A stretch of 64,000 nucleotides of DNA, from assembly GCF_900149695.1 (NCBI RefSeq), contig NZ_LT703003.1, forward strand, positions 2,299,200 through 2,363,199, written 5' to 3'. This document shows, piece after piece, positions 45,028-52,557 of this stretch. The notes below the pieces were generated by a model. That model worked only from the letters and a program-made list of their open reading frames with translations, made no database searches and was not told the DNA's origin. The stretch comes from Anderseniella sp. Alg231-50 (GTDB taxonomy: Bacteria > Pseudomonadota > Alphaproteobacteria > Rhizobiales > Aestuariivirgaceae). The position numbers and the translations under genes are program-made. Within the stretch, counting starts at the first letter, position 1; every line of letters begins with the position of its first letter.

Positions 45028-45708
45028 TCAGCGGCAGTACTTGCCCTTGCCGGAGCGGCCATGCTTGCCGAGATCAAAATGGAAATGGTTGCGGTGCGCG
45101 GCATTTGCCTCTGGTCCGAGAACGGTCGTGAACGTGCCGCACGCCCGCCCGTGCACCCGCTTCAGAAACGCGCTCTCCTTACCGCCAGCTTTCCATCCGC
45201 CTTCAACTTCCACCACACGTCCGGATGCCAGCGTGAAGGCTGATACATCCAGCGCATTGCCGAACGCATGCTCGGAGATTTTCGCGCCACGCCTGTTGTC
45301 ACGTCCGCGACAGGCATAAGACGCCGCAATGCGCAGTTTCACCACACGCTCCCCGAACGCCGAGCGGGCAGCCGGTTGCACCACCTTGCCGATCCAGCTG
45401 TTGGTGGCTCCCACCATCTGGCAGCGTATTCTTGCAGGCGTTGAGAATGCCACATCACCGATCGCCGACACCTTCCAGGCGTTCTTGATGCCGCAGGCAC
45501 CCTTGCCGTCAACTGAGCCGATCGACACCGCATCGGCAATGGAGCGTGGGTTCACCGTGCACTGACCCGACGGCGGACGAACACCGGCACTGGTGAAGTC
45601 ATCCGTGAGGTTGGGTTTGGATGAACACGCGGCAACGCCGACAAGTGTCAAACCTGCCGCAGCCCAACGGATCATGTCTGTCGAATATCGCTTCACGTTC
45701 ATTCTCAC
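45028..45708 (-). CDS. Extensin-like family lipoprotein (putative DD-peptidase fold)
   Basis: A 226-residue protein with a lipobox-like VAAC (Cys28) and the bacterial extensin-like C-terminal domain. SYACRGRDNRRGAKISEHAFGNALDVSAF and the closing HRNHFHFDLGKHG carry the His/Asp residues typical of zinc D,D-peptidases of the VanY/MepA type, so a peptidoglycan-hydrolase role is plausible. Cysteines at the ends of the domain (one at 50, final YCR) fit disulfides. Confidence 0.87.
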   Translation of the reverse strand: MRMNVKRYSTDMIRWAAAGLTLVGVAACSSKPNLTDDFTSAGVRPPSGQCTVNPRSIADAVSIGSVDGKGACGIKNAWKVSAIGDVAFSTPARIRCQMVGATNSWIGKVVQPAARSAFGERVVKLRIAASYACRGRDNRRGAKISEHAFGNALDVSAFTLASGRVVEVEGGWKAGGKESAFLKRVHGRACGTFTTVLGPEANAAHRNHFHFDLGKHGRSGKGKYCR

Positions 45709-45782
45709 GGCGAATAGATTGCAACCATGTTGAAACTACGTCAGCGTCATTAACGAAACACAACCATTTCAGGACCAGTCAG

Positions 45783-46409
45783 ATGTACACGATTTACACG
45801 TCACCCGGTACCGGAGCATTCGCCGCCGAAGCCATGCTTGAGGCAGGCAATGCGCCGTGGAAGCGCGAGCTTGTCGATACCGGCGAAAATGAACACAGGT
45901 CTGCCGGTTTTCTTGCCATCAATCCGGCAGCGCAGTTGCCGGCGCTGATCTTGCCGGATGGCCAGTTGATGACTGAATCCGCCGCCATCTGCCTGTTCCT
46001 CGGTGATGCTCACCGCGACACGGGCCTGGCACCCCAGCCCGGTGATGCCGGGCGGGCCTCTTACCTGCGCTGGATGATTTATCTATCGGCCAATGTCTAC
46101 GAGGCGGATCTGCGATGCTACTACTCCGACCGCTACACCTCCGATGCTGCCGGCACCGACGCAGTGAAGTCCTGCGCAATCAAACAGATGAACGCGTGCT
46201 TCGACATCATAGAAGAGCATCTTTCAAGACATGAATGGCTGGCCGACAAGACCATGTCGGCAGCAGACATCTACCTTGCCATGATAGCAAGCTGGCACCC
46301 CGACATCCCTGCACTGAAGCTTGCCTGTCCCCGTGTCGCCAATGTCTGGGGGAAAGTTGCAAATGTGGATTTCGTCAAGAAGGCAAACAACTTCCATCAG
46401 CTCTGGTAA
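45783..46409 (+). CDS. Glutathione S-transferase family protein
   Basis: A 208-residue GST. The N-terminal domain has MYTIYTSPGTGAFAAEAMLEAG with Ser7 as the candidate catalytic residue, INPAAQLPALILPDGQLMTESAAIC with cis-Pro and the glutathione-gamma-Glu site; the C-terminal domain has WLADKTMSAADIYLAMIASW. The ATG at 45783 is chosen over a long upstream frame that lacks family similarity. It is the second of three GSTs here. Confidence 0.88.
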   Translation: MYTIYTSPGTGAFAAEAMLEAGNAPWKRELVDTGENEHRSAGFLAINPAAQLPALILPDGQLMTESAAICLFLGDAHRDTGLAPQPGDAGRASYLRWMIYLSANVYEADLRCYYSDRYTSDAAGTDAVKSCAIKQMNACFDIIEEHLSRHEWLADKTMSAADIYLAMIASWHPDIPALKLACPRVANVWGKVANVDFVKKANNFHQLW

Positions 46410-46606
46410 CGTTTTCCTGTCTGAAAGACGGGGCGTGACAACCGGTGAGCAGGTCACCTTCAAAACCTCACTTCTGCTGGCTTTCAATGTGGGTCGGTTC
46501 ACTGAGAAAGGATCAATATTCCCCATATCTGGAGCAAAAGCTTAACGATTCTCTGGTAGCTGCAACCGGTGATTGCAGGCGGCGACGCCCAGGGAGGATG
46601 GCAAAT

Positions 46607-47212
46607 ATGGATCAAATGAGCACTATGCAAAGGCCACAGGACGAACAACTTGCCCGACCATCGGAGACAATACGTCCCCATGTTGGTCATGAACAGGGTA
46701 CAACACAAACGGCCGAACCTTCGCACCAGCAAGGCCAGGTCAACGGTGTATCAGCAGATTTCCAGGTGCCAGATGCGCCACAGCAGTCAGCCTCGCCCGT
46801 GCTGTCCCAGAGCGAACTCGCAATCCTGCAGACCGCCCTTGCAACGCTCGACGATGAGCGCCTGTTGATGGTTCTTGTTCAGTTGCCGGCCTACCAGCTG
46901 GTCCGGGCGCTCGAATGCCTGCTGAAGCCGGTCGGCGCTGCTTCTTGTGTGCCGCAGTCCGAGTCGACTGACAACCGCGCGGCTGATCGCGCCAAGGTGT
47001 TTCGGGCAGCGAAGATAATATACAACAACAAGATGAGTGTCAGCGAATGCAGTATTCGCGACCTTTCCGACAGCGGCTGCCGAGTGGTTGCAGAGTCTCT
47101 CGCTGGCATACCTGATCACTTCACCCTGCATGTCCTGACCGGTGACACCAGATATGAGTGTGAAGTCGCCTGGCGAAAATACAACATGATGGGTCTGAGG
47201 TTTATTGGCTGA
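46607..47212 (+). CDS. PilZ-domain protein with disordered N-terminus
   Basis: A 201-residue protein. Residues 1-75 are Gln, Ser, Pro and Glu rich and probably unstructured; 75-120 look helical (SQSELAILQTALATLDDERLLMVLVQLPAYQLVRALECLL); the C-terminus (about 140-201) is a PilZ domain with the DxSxxG motif (DLSDSG) and VAWRKYNMMGLRFIG. The arginine pair that binds cyclic di-GMP in classical PilZ domains (RxxxR) is not clear (FRAAK), so binding is uncertain. AGGGAGG is nine bases upstream of the ATG. Confidence 0.75.
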   Translation: MDQMSTMQRPQDEQLARPSETIRPHVGHEQGTTQTAEPSHQQGQVNGVSADFQVPDAPQQSASPVLSQSELAILQTALATLDDERLLMVLVQLPAYQLVRALECLLKPVGAASCVPQSESTDNRAADRAKVFRAAKIIYNNKMSVSECSIRDLSDSGCRVVAESLAGIPDHFTLHVLTGDTRYECEVAWRKYNMMGLRFIG

Positions 47213-47268
47213 AGCGGCAGCCGACCAGGCAATGTCGGCAGTTGGCATCTGACCTCCCGGTTGTCAGG

Positions 47269-47289
47269 CATTGATTTTCAAAATCAATG
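47269..47289. repeat. Perfect 21-bp palindrome in a convergent gap
   Basis: CATTGATTTT-C-AAAATCAATG, a ten-base perfect dyad with one central base, between the ends of the PilZ gene (47212) and the ArsR-methyltransferase gene (47340). It is AT-rich and has no T-run after it, so it is a poor rho-independent terminator. A protein-binding site or bidirectional stop is possible. Confidence 0.5.
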
Positions 47290-47339
47290 TCACCGCAGAC
47301 ATTCGTCGATCTGCCTGAACCCGAACGGGCGTTCCGGCC

Positions 47340-48293
47340 TCACGCCTTCTCAATAACCCATAGAGCAACCGCCAGACCTTCCTGCGCCAGATGCGCAGGC
47401 GGGCTGAGTTGTTCATGCTTTGTGATTTTTGCGCCGGCTGCCTGTACCCACGACGTCATGTCATAGTGAGCAATACCCAGACGTCGATGGGCAAATTGCT
47501 CACGCAGAAACTCCAGGTCATGCGAGGCAAAATCCACCACCAGCAGGCGCCCGCCCGGTTTCAGCAGGCGCACTGCCTCGGCGATTGCCTTGGCGGGGTC
47601 CGCAACAAAGTGCAGCACCTGATGCAGGGTGACGAGATCGGCCGATGCGTCCTGCAATGTCAGCCTGGAAATATCACCCTGCCGGACCTGGACATGGTCC
47701 AGCCCGGCCTGGCCGAGATTCGCCCGGGCGAAACTGAGCATTTCGCGCGACATGTCGATGCCGATCGCCTCGTCGGCCAACGGTGCAAACATCTCCAGCA
47801 TCCGGCCGGTGCCGGTACCCAGATCAACATACCTGCCAATGTGGCCGCCGCCGACCAGTTGGCGAATAGTATCTTCGGTCTTTTCCTCAGCGACATGATA
47901 GGCACGGATGGCAGCCCAGTTTTCGGCGTTCTCCGCAAAGTAGGCCTGGGCGTCCGCCTGGCGCTGCGCCTTGATCTGGGCGATACGCTCCAGGTCGCGG
48001 ACAATTTGCGGGTCGTCATCAGCCATGAACCGGATCAGGGATCGGGCAAATTCGGCATTGCCCGAGCTTGTATTGAGGCGAAACAGCATCCAGGCCCCTT
48101 CCCGGTATCTCTGGATCAGGCCCGCCTCGACCATCAGTTTCAGGTGGCGGCTGACCCGAGGCTGACTTTGCCCCAGGATGGTGGTGAGTTCCGATACATT
48201 GAACTCGCCACGCGACAAAATGAACAGCAAGCGCAGCCGGGTTTCCTCCCCTGCTGCACGCAATCCCGCAAGAAGTTCATCAATCATCGCCAT
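47340..48293 (-). CDS. ArsR-type HTH fused to SAM-dependent methyltransferase
   Basis: A 317-residue fusion. Residues 1-95 form an ArsR winged helix (LRLLFILSRGEFNVSELTTILGQSQPRVSRHLKLMVEAGLIQRYREGAW) without an obvious metal-binding cysteine set. Residues 140-315 form a class I methyltransferase with VDLGTGTGRMLEMFAPLADEAIGIDMSREML. This fusion is common in alphaproteobacteria, often next to methionine-cycle genes such as metF; none is adjacent here. Substrate unknown. Confidence 0.88.
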   Translation of the reverse strand: MAMIDELLAGLRAAGEETRLRLLFILSRGEFNVSELTTILGQSQPRVSRHLKLMVEAGLIQRYREGAWMLFRLNTSSGNAEFARSLIRFMADDDPQIVRDLERIAQIKAQRQADAQAYFAENAENWAAIRAYHVAEEKTEDTIRQLVGGGHIGRYVDLGTGTGRMLEMFAPLADEAIGIDMSREMLSFARANLGQAGLDHVQVRQGDISRLTLQDASADLVTLHQVLHFVADPAKAIAEAVRLLKPGGRLLVVDFASHDLEFLREQFAHRRLGIAHYDMTSWVQAAGAKITKHEQLSPPAHLAQEGLAVALWVIEKA

Positions 48294-48505
48294 TCAATCG
48301 GACAGCCTGGTTGGTCAATTTTCTCTCAATAAACAGGCTTAGCCTGCCTTGACATCACCAGCAAGTCTGTCTGCACCCCCGATAATCTTGACGTCTGCCG
48401 CGAAACCGCTTTAGTTGTGTTAATTAATTGATTTGGAGATTGAGCACCAGCCTCACGGCGCAAGGTCTCATGTCGCGTTAATATTGCTCAAAGGACACAA
48501 ACCGC

Positions 48506-49108
48506 ATGAACCGGCGCACGTTAACATTGGGTACGGCATTGGCCGCCTTCATGATGGCAACAACTCTGATTGCCCCTCCGGTTGCGGCTGATCAGGCGGC
48601 AATCAAGTTCACCAAAAAAGTAGCCAATGATCTGCTGGCAGCGAACCGGTCGGGCACCATCACAAGTTTTGCGCGGGTCTTGCGCCGTCATGCTGACATT
48701 CCGGGAATTTCAAAGTACTCGCTAGGCAAGTATCAGCGGTTTTTGCGCTCATCGCAAAACAAGCGCTACTACAATGGCGTAACCGCGTTCATGGCACGTT
48801 ACTTCGCTGATCAGACCCGCGAATACCGTGTGGCAAAAGCGCAGGTTCTGGACGCCAAGAAGGCAAAAGGCTCCGATATCGCTGTCAACACACTGGTCAC
48901 CCTGCGCACCGGAAACAAGTATACGGTGCAGTTTCTGGTGCGCCGGGCAGGCAAATCCTTCAAGATCGCCGATGTAAAAGTGTCCGTACCAATCGTGGGA
49001 TTTGTTTCACTGACCTATCAGCAGCGCGGCATTTTCCAGAAGTTCCTGGTGAAAAAAGGTGGCGATCAACGCGCCGTCAACCAACTGGTTGAAACCCTCA
49101 ATCGCTGA
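48506..49108 (+). CDS. MlaC/Ttg2D-family periplasmic phospholipid-binding protein
   Basis: A 200-residue secreted protein with a signal peptide (about 1-28, ending VAA-DQ) and the MlaC fold: FARVLRRHADIPGISKYSLGKY, FMARYFADQTREYRV, and the ending FVSLTYQQRGIFQKFLVKKGGDQRAVNQLVETL. MlaC shuttles phospholipids between outer and inner membranes. No mlaA, B, D, E or F gene is near. A second member of the family lies 900 bp on. Confidence 0.83.
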   Translation: MNRRTLTLGTALAAFMMATTLIAPPVAADQAAIKFTKKVANDLLAANRSGTITSFARVLRRHADIPGISKYSLGKYQRFLRSSQNKRYYNGVTAFMARYFADQTREYRVAKAQVLDAKKAKGSDIAVNTLVTLRTGNKYTVQFLVRRAGKSFKIADVKVSVPIVGFVSLTYQQRGIFQKFLVKKGGDQRAVNQLVETLNR

Positions 49109-49128
49109 AACATGATCCGGAACTGACT

Positions 49129-49896
49129 TTACTTGGCAAATTTTGCCCGGGCAGCCTGAAAGTCATCCGACATCCATGCAACCAGTTGCTGGTCCTTGTC
49201 ATAGGCACTTGTCGCATAATCAAGCGCATGCGCTGATGCGTCGATCTGGCGTTTGATCATTCGGACCGCAAGCCCCGGATAGCCGGCAATCCTGTCAGCC
49301 ATCCGCTTCGCTGCGCCAAGCGCCCCGCCCGCCTCGCAAACCTCATCCGCAAAACCAAGCCGTCTGGCTTCATCCGCCGTCCACTCTTCACCGGCCAGCA
49401 AAACGCGCCGGGTTGCCTGAACGCCGACCAGCGCGATCAGCCTTGGCACCGAATGCCATCCCATATTATGCGCCACCTGGACTTCAGGTGCGCCAAACCG
49501 GGCACTTCGCGAGGAAACGCGAAAATCACACATCGACGCCAGTGCCAGTCCGCCGGCAAGGCATGGACCTTCAATGGCACATATGACCGGCACCTCGATG
49601 CCTGCCCATGCGCGCGCCAGCCTGGGGCCGCGTTCGCTGTAGTGCCGTTTATCGCGCAGGGACATCTCGTTGATCTGGTCAAAAACCGGATCGGAAAGGT
49701 CCATGCCTGCGGAAAAGATCCTGTCCGTGCCGGTCAGCACGACACATTTCAGGTCAGTATCGTCGACAAAATCCAAAGCGGCAGCGGCCAGTTCATCCAT
49801 AACGTCAAACGACATGGCATTGGCCCGCCCGCCGCGATCATAGGTGACAATCGCAATGCCGCCCTTACGAGCAATGGTTACGGTCTGTGTTTTCAT
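49129..49896 (-). CDS. Enoyl-CoA hydratase/isomerase family protein
   Basis: A 255-residue crotonase. The oxyanion-hole segments are DRIFSAGMDLSD and EGPCLAGGLALASMCDF. Of the two usual catalytic glutamates the first is replaced (Ala118 in GGLALA), while the second is present (Glu138 in GAPEVQV), a pattern seen in isomerase-like and other non-hydratase crotonases. The ATG at 49896 is chosen; the open frame continues upstream over the divergent MlaC-like gene without similarity. Gene lies between two MlaC-like genes on the other strand. Confidence 0.86.
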   Translation of the reverse strand: MKTQTVTIARKGGIAIVTYDRGGRANAMSFDVMDELAAAALDFVDDTDLKCVVLTGTDRIFSAGMDLSDPVFDQINEMSLRDKRHYSERGPRLARAWAGIEVPVICAIEGPCLAGGLALASMCDFRVSSRSARFGAPEVQVAHNMGWHSVPRLIALVGVQATRRVLLAGEEWTADEARRLGFADEVCEAGGALGAAKRMADRIAGYPGLAVRMIKRQIDASAHALDYATSAYDKDQQLVAWMSDDFQAARAKFAK

Positions 49897-49988
49897 GGCC
49901 ACAAGCTGCACTTTTGCGCGCACTGGTTCAAGTCTGCACCCCGTTTCTGGCCTTGCCCGCAGGTGCGAGTTTCCGCATATTGGCCGCG

Positions 49989-50573
49989 ATGGTAAACAAG
50001 ACAGTGAAACGCAGGGACGTGCTGGTTGCAATGTCCGCCGGTCTGGTCGCTCTCGGGTATCCCGGTTCCGGCATGGTGTTGGCCACGCCTGCTTCGCCGT
50101 CGGAGAAACTGGTCCATGACGCAGCCAACCGGTTTCTCGATGTGATGAGAAACGGCGCCCATCACCATGAAATCGCTGACACGCTGGATAAATATGTCGC
50201 CATGAGTTCGCTGGCCCTGTTCGTTTTGGGCAAGCATCGCCGCAAACTGAAGTCGGATCGGCAACGAGCATATGTGGACCTGTTCAACCGTATGATCCTC
50301 AAAGCCATTGCCAAAAACGGCAAGAAGGTCCGCGGCACTGCATTCGTGGTCACCGGTTCGCGCGGCAATATTGTGCGCGGTTATGTGCAACACAAACAGG
50401 ACCGCCGCACGGAAGTGGAGTTCAGGACGAAAGAGGATCGCATTACCGATATCCGCGTTCAGGGTATCTGGATGGGGATTCTGCTGCGGCAAAGCTTTGA
50501 TCACGTCATACATAAAGGCGGCAATATCGACGCGATTTTCACCTTCCTGAAATCAGGCAAGGTTCCGCTATGA
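49989..50573 (+). CDS. Second MlaC-family protein with Tat-like signal
   Basis: About 194 residues. The N-terminus MVNKTVKRRDVLVAMSAG has a twin-arginine-type start before a hydrophobic stretch, then a mature domain of MlaC type (AANRFLDVMRNGAHHHEIADTLDKYVAMSSLALFVLGKHRRKL...YVDLFNRMILKAIA...GIWMGILLRQSFDHVIHKGGNIDAIFTFL). It differs much from the first copy at 48506. The stop overlaps the start of trmO by four bases (ATGA). Confidence 0.75.
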   Translation: MVNKTVKRRDVLVAMSAGLVALGYPGSGMVLATPASPSEKLVHDAANRFLDVMRNGAHHHEIADTLDKYVAMSSLALFVLGKHRRKLKSDRQRAYVDLFNRMILKAIAKNGKKVRGTAFVVTGSRGNIVRGYVQHKQDRRTEVEFRTKEDRITDIRVQGIWMGILLRQSFDHVIHKGGNIDAIFTFLKSGKVPL

Positions 50574-51082
50574 CCGGATCCTCCGTCAAATGTGGTCCGG
50601 CAGATATTCGTGACGGTGAAATTAGGTCGCAGCGCGATCCGGCCGTGGAAACCGGTGATGCGCATGTGGTTTTTATTGGTCGTATCAGGTCGCCATGGCG
50701 TGAGCGCAGCGAGTGCCCGAAAAACATGCGGCAGGCCCGCGAAAAATCTGCGGGCGATTGCAGTCTGGAAATTGATGAAGCCTGGCGTCCGGGACTAGCT
50801 GGTCTCGCGGCCGGCGATTACCTGCATATCCTGTACTGGATGCATCAGGCCCGGCGCGACATTGTCCTGCAGAGACCGCGTCATCGCGAAACGCCGGCAG
50901 GCGTTTTTTCTCTGCGCTCACCTGTACGGCCAAATCCTGTTGCCATGGCGCTGGTAAGGATCACCAGCGTCGATCCAACGGCAGGCATCATCGGCATAGA
51001 TGCGACAGATGCACTGGACCAGACACCTTTGGTCGATCTCAAGCCATATTTACCCGCCATTGATCACCCATCGGATCGCTGA
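50570..51082 (+). CDS. trmO: tRNA m6t6A37 methyltransferase TrmO (TsaA-like)
   Basis: A 170-residue protein of the UPF0066/TrmO family, which methylates the N6 of t6A37 in tRNA-Thr. Family signatures are VVFIGRIRSPW, CPKNMRQARE, GDYLHILYWMHQARRD and FSLRSPVRPNPVAMALVRI. It is translationally coupled to the upstream MlaC-like gene, although no functional link is apparent. Confidence 0.87.
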   Translation: MTGSSVKCGPADIRDGEIRSQRDPAVETGDAHVVFIGRIRSPWRERSECPKNMRQAREKSAGDCSLEIDEAWRPGLAGLAAGDYLHILYWMHQARRDIVLQRPRHRETPAGVFSLRSPVRPNPVAMALVRITSVDPTAGIIGIDATDALDQTPLVDLKPYLPAIDHPSDR

Positions 51083-51162
51083 AAACGTAACGTCAGGCAG
51101 ATCACGACCGGTTGTAACTCAAGGTGCTTTATGCGATAGCGAAGCACGGCGGAGTGGTGGGA

Positions 51163-51750
51163 ATGGCAGAGTTGGAAATTATCGGACCGGCACGTGATGC
51201 AGGTGTGCGCATCTGCAGGATGGCGTGTATGGAAAAAGGCATTCTGTATCGGTTTCGCGAACTTGACTACGGTTCCCTGCAGGCTCTGAAAGAAAACATG
51301 TTTGGATCTTTACCGGCATTGCGGCACGGCAAGATCCGGCTCTTCGAGATCCGCGGCATCACCCACTATATCGATCATCGCTTCAATGGCAGGGCGTTGG
51401 TGCCCGCCGACCCAATTCGATCGGCCGAAGTGGAGCAGTGGATCGGTGTCATTCACTCCCGCCTCGGCAAACTGATGGGCGCCCAATCAGCAGCAGCTGT
51501 GCAGTGCGGCGACACCCGGTCCTGCCTCAAGGTATTGAATGAGTGCATCGGCAGCAGGACCTGGCTGGTTGGACGAGGATTTACCCTGGCAGATATGTGG
51601 CTGCTTCCGGCGGTACATAACTTCTGCATCCACACCGGTCACACCAGTTTGTTGCACGATCTTCCCGCCATTGGCATCTGGTATGACAAGCACAAGTCAC
51701 GCAAGTCCTGGAAATCCCTGTGCGGTGATGAAAGCCCGGATGGGAAATGA
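51163..51750 (+). CDS. Glutathione S-transferase family protein
   Basis: A 195-residue GST. The thioredoxin-like domain shows GVRICRMACMEKGILYRFRELDYGS, FGSLPALRHGKIRLFEIRGITHYI; the C-terminal helical domain has WLVGRGFTLADMWLLPAVHNFC. The ATG at 51163 is preferred over 51124. The stop overlaps the LysE-family exporter start by four bases, so the pair is an operon. Confidence 0.87.
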   Translation: MAELEIIGPARDAGVRICRMACMEKGILYRFRELDYGSLQALKENMFGSLPALRHGKIRLFEIRGITHYIDHRFNGRALVPADPIRSAEVEQWIGVIHSRLGKLMGAQSAAAVQCGDTRSCLKVLNECIGSRTWLVGRGFTLADMWLLPAVHNFCIHTGHTSLLHDLPAIGIWYDKHKSRKSWKSLCGDESPDGK

Positions 51751-52340
51751 TTGAATTTGCACTTGCCTGCTTCTTCCTGCTGATCACGCCCGGTCCCGGC
51801 GTACTGAGTGTTGCAGGCGTTGGCTCCGGTTTCGGTTTCAAGGCCGGGTTCTCTTATCTATGGGGCTTGTGCGCGGGTAATTTTGCCGTCGGGATGGCCG
51901 TTGCAACCGGCTTGGCGGCGGTGTTGTTCTCCATCCCCTATCTGCGTTTGATCCTGTTGTTTGCCTCAATCGCGTATCTGACCTACCTGGCGGGAAAAAT
52001 CGCTTTTTCCGGCAACAGGGTTGCCCTGATCGCTCCTGAAAAAGCGCCCGGGTTCTGGAATGGTTTCACACTCCAGTTCATCAATCCCAAAGCCTACGCG
52101 GTCAATACCGCTTTGTTTACCGGCTTCGCGTTCCTGCCATCCAGTTATACTCTCGAAGTAGCCCTCAAGATCGCCGTGCTGAACGCATTCTGGATACCGA
52201 TTCACTTTCTGTGGCTCGGCATTGGCGTTTACCTGAAGCGGCTCAACCTGCCGGACGCCATCCAGAGGCTGATCAATATAACCATGGCAGTCACCATGCT
52301 CGCCGTTGTCGGGCTCGCCCTGTGGGCCGAGCGAAACTGA
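51747..52340 (+). CDS. LysE/RhtB-family exporter
   Basis: A 197-residue membrane protein with six helices. The opening FALACFFLLITPGPGVLSVAGVGSGFG carries the family TPGP motif, and FWNGFTLQFINPKAYAVNTALF is the second conserved region. Members export amino acids or homoserine lactones; the substrate here is not known. Coupled to the GST gene. Confidence 0.87.
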   Translation: MIEFALACFFLLITPGPGVLSVAGVGSGFGFKAGFSYLWGLCAGNFAVGMAVATGLAAVLFSIPYLRLILLFASIAYLTYLAGKIAFSGNRVALIAPEKAPGFWNGFTLQFINPKAYAVNTALFTGFAFLPSSYTLEVALKIAVLNAFWIPIHFLWLGIGVYLKRLNLPDAIQRLINITMAVTMLAVVGLALWAERN

Positions 52341-52427
52341 TGGTTAACTGTTTCTTGACGCGATCATACAAATCGCGATTCCCGCGCTAAACGCCTGCCA
52401 AGATTTATCCGCTAGGCTCCGGTCAAC

Positions 52428-52443
52428 AACTCAAAGTTGAGTT
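52428..52443. promoter_or_regulatory. Short inverted repeat upstream of the histidine kinase gene
   Basis: AACTCAA-AG-TTGAGTT, a 16-bp dyad, 115 bp before the kinase start, in a 217-bp gap with no gene. It could be an operator. No T-run follows, so it is not a clear terminator for the upstream exporter gene. Confidence 0.3.
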
Positions 52444-52557
52444 TAAATGCGGACCCGGAGCAACACGTGTTCATGCCAGCACACGACGCTCCGATATTTT
52501 GGAACCCGGGGGTTCTTCTGATGCGGTGGCCACGCCCTGTCGGAAGGTGCGTCGGGT

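Noticed and set aside
49897-50271. 125-codon extension of the second crotonase gene
   Set aside because: It runs over the divergent MlaC-like gene and lacks crotonase similarity; the ATG at 49896 fits the family start.
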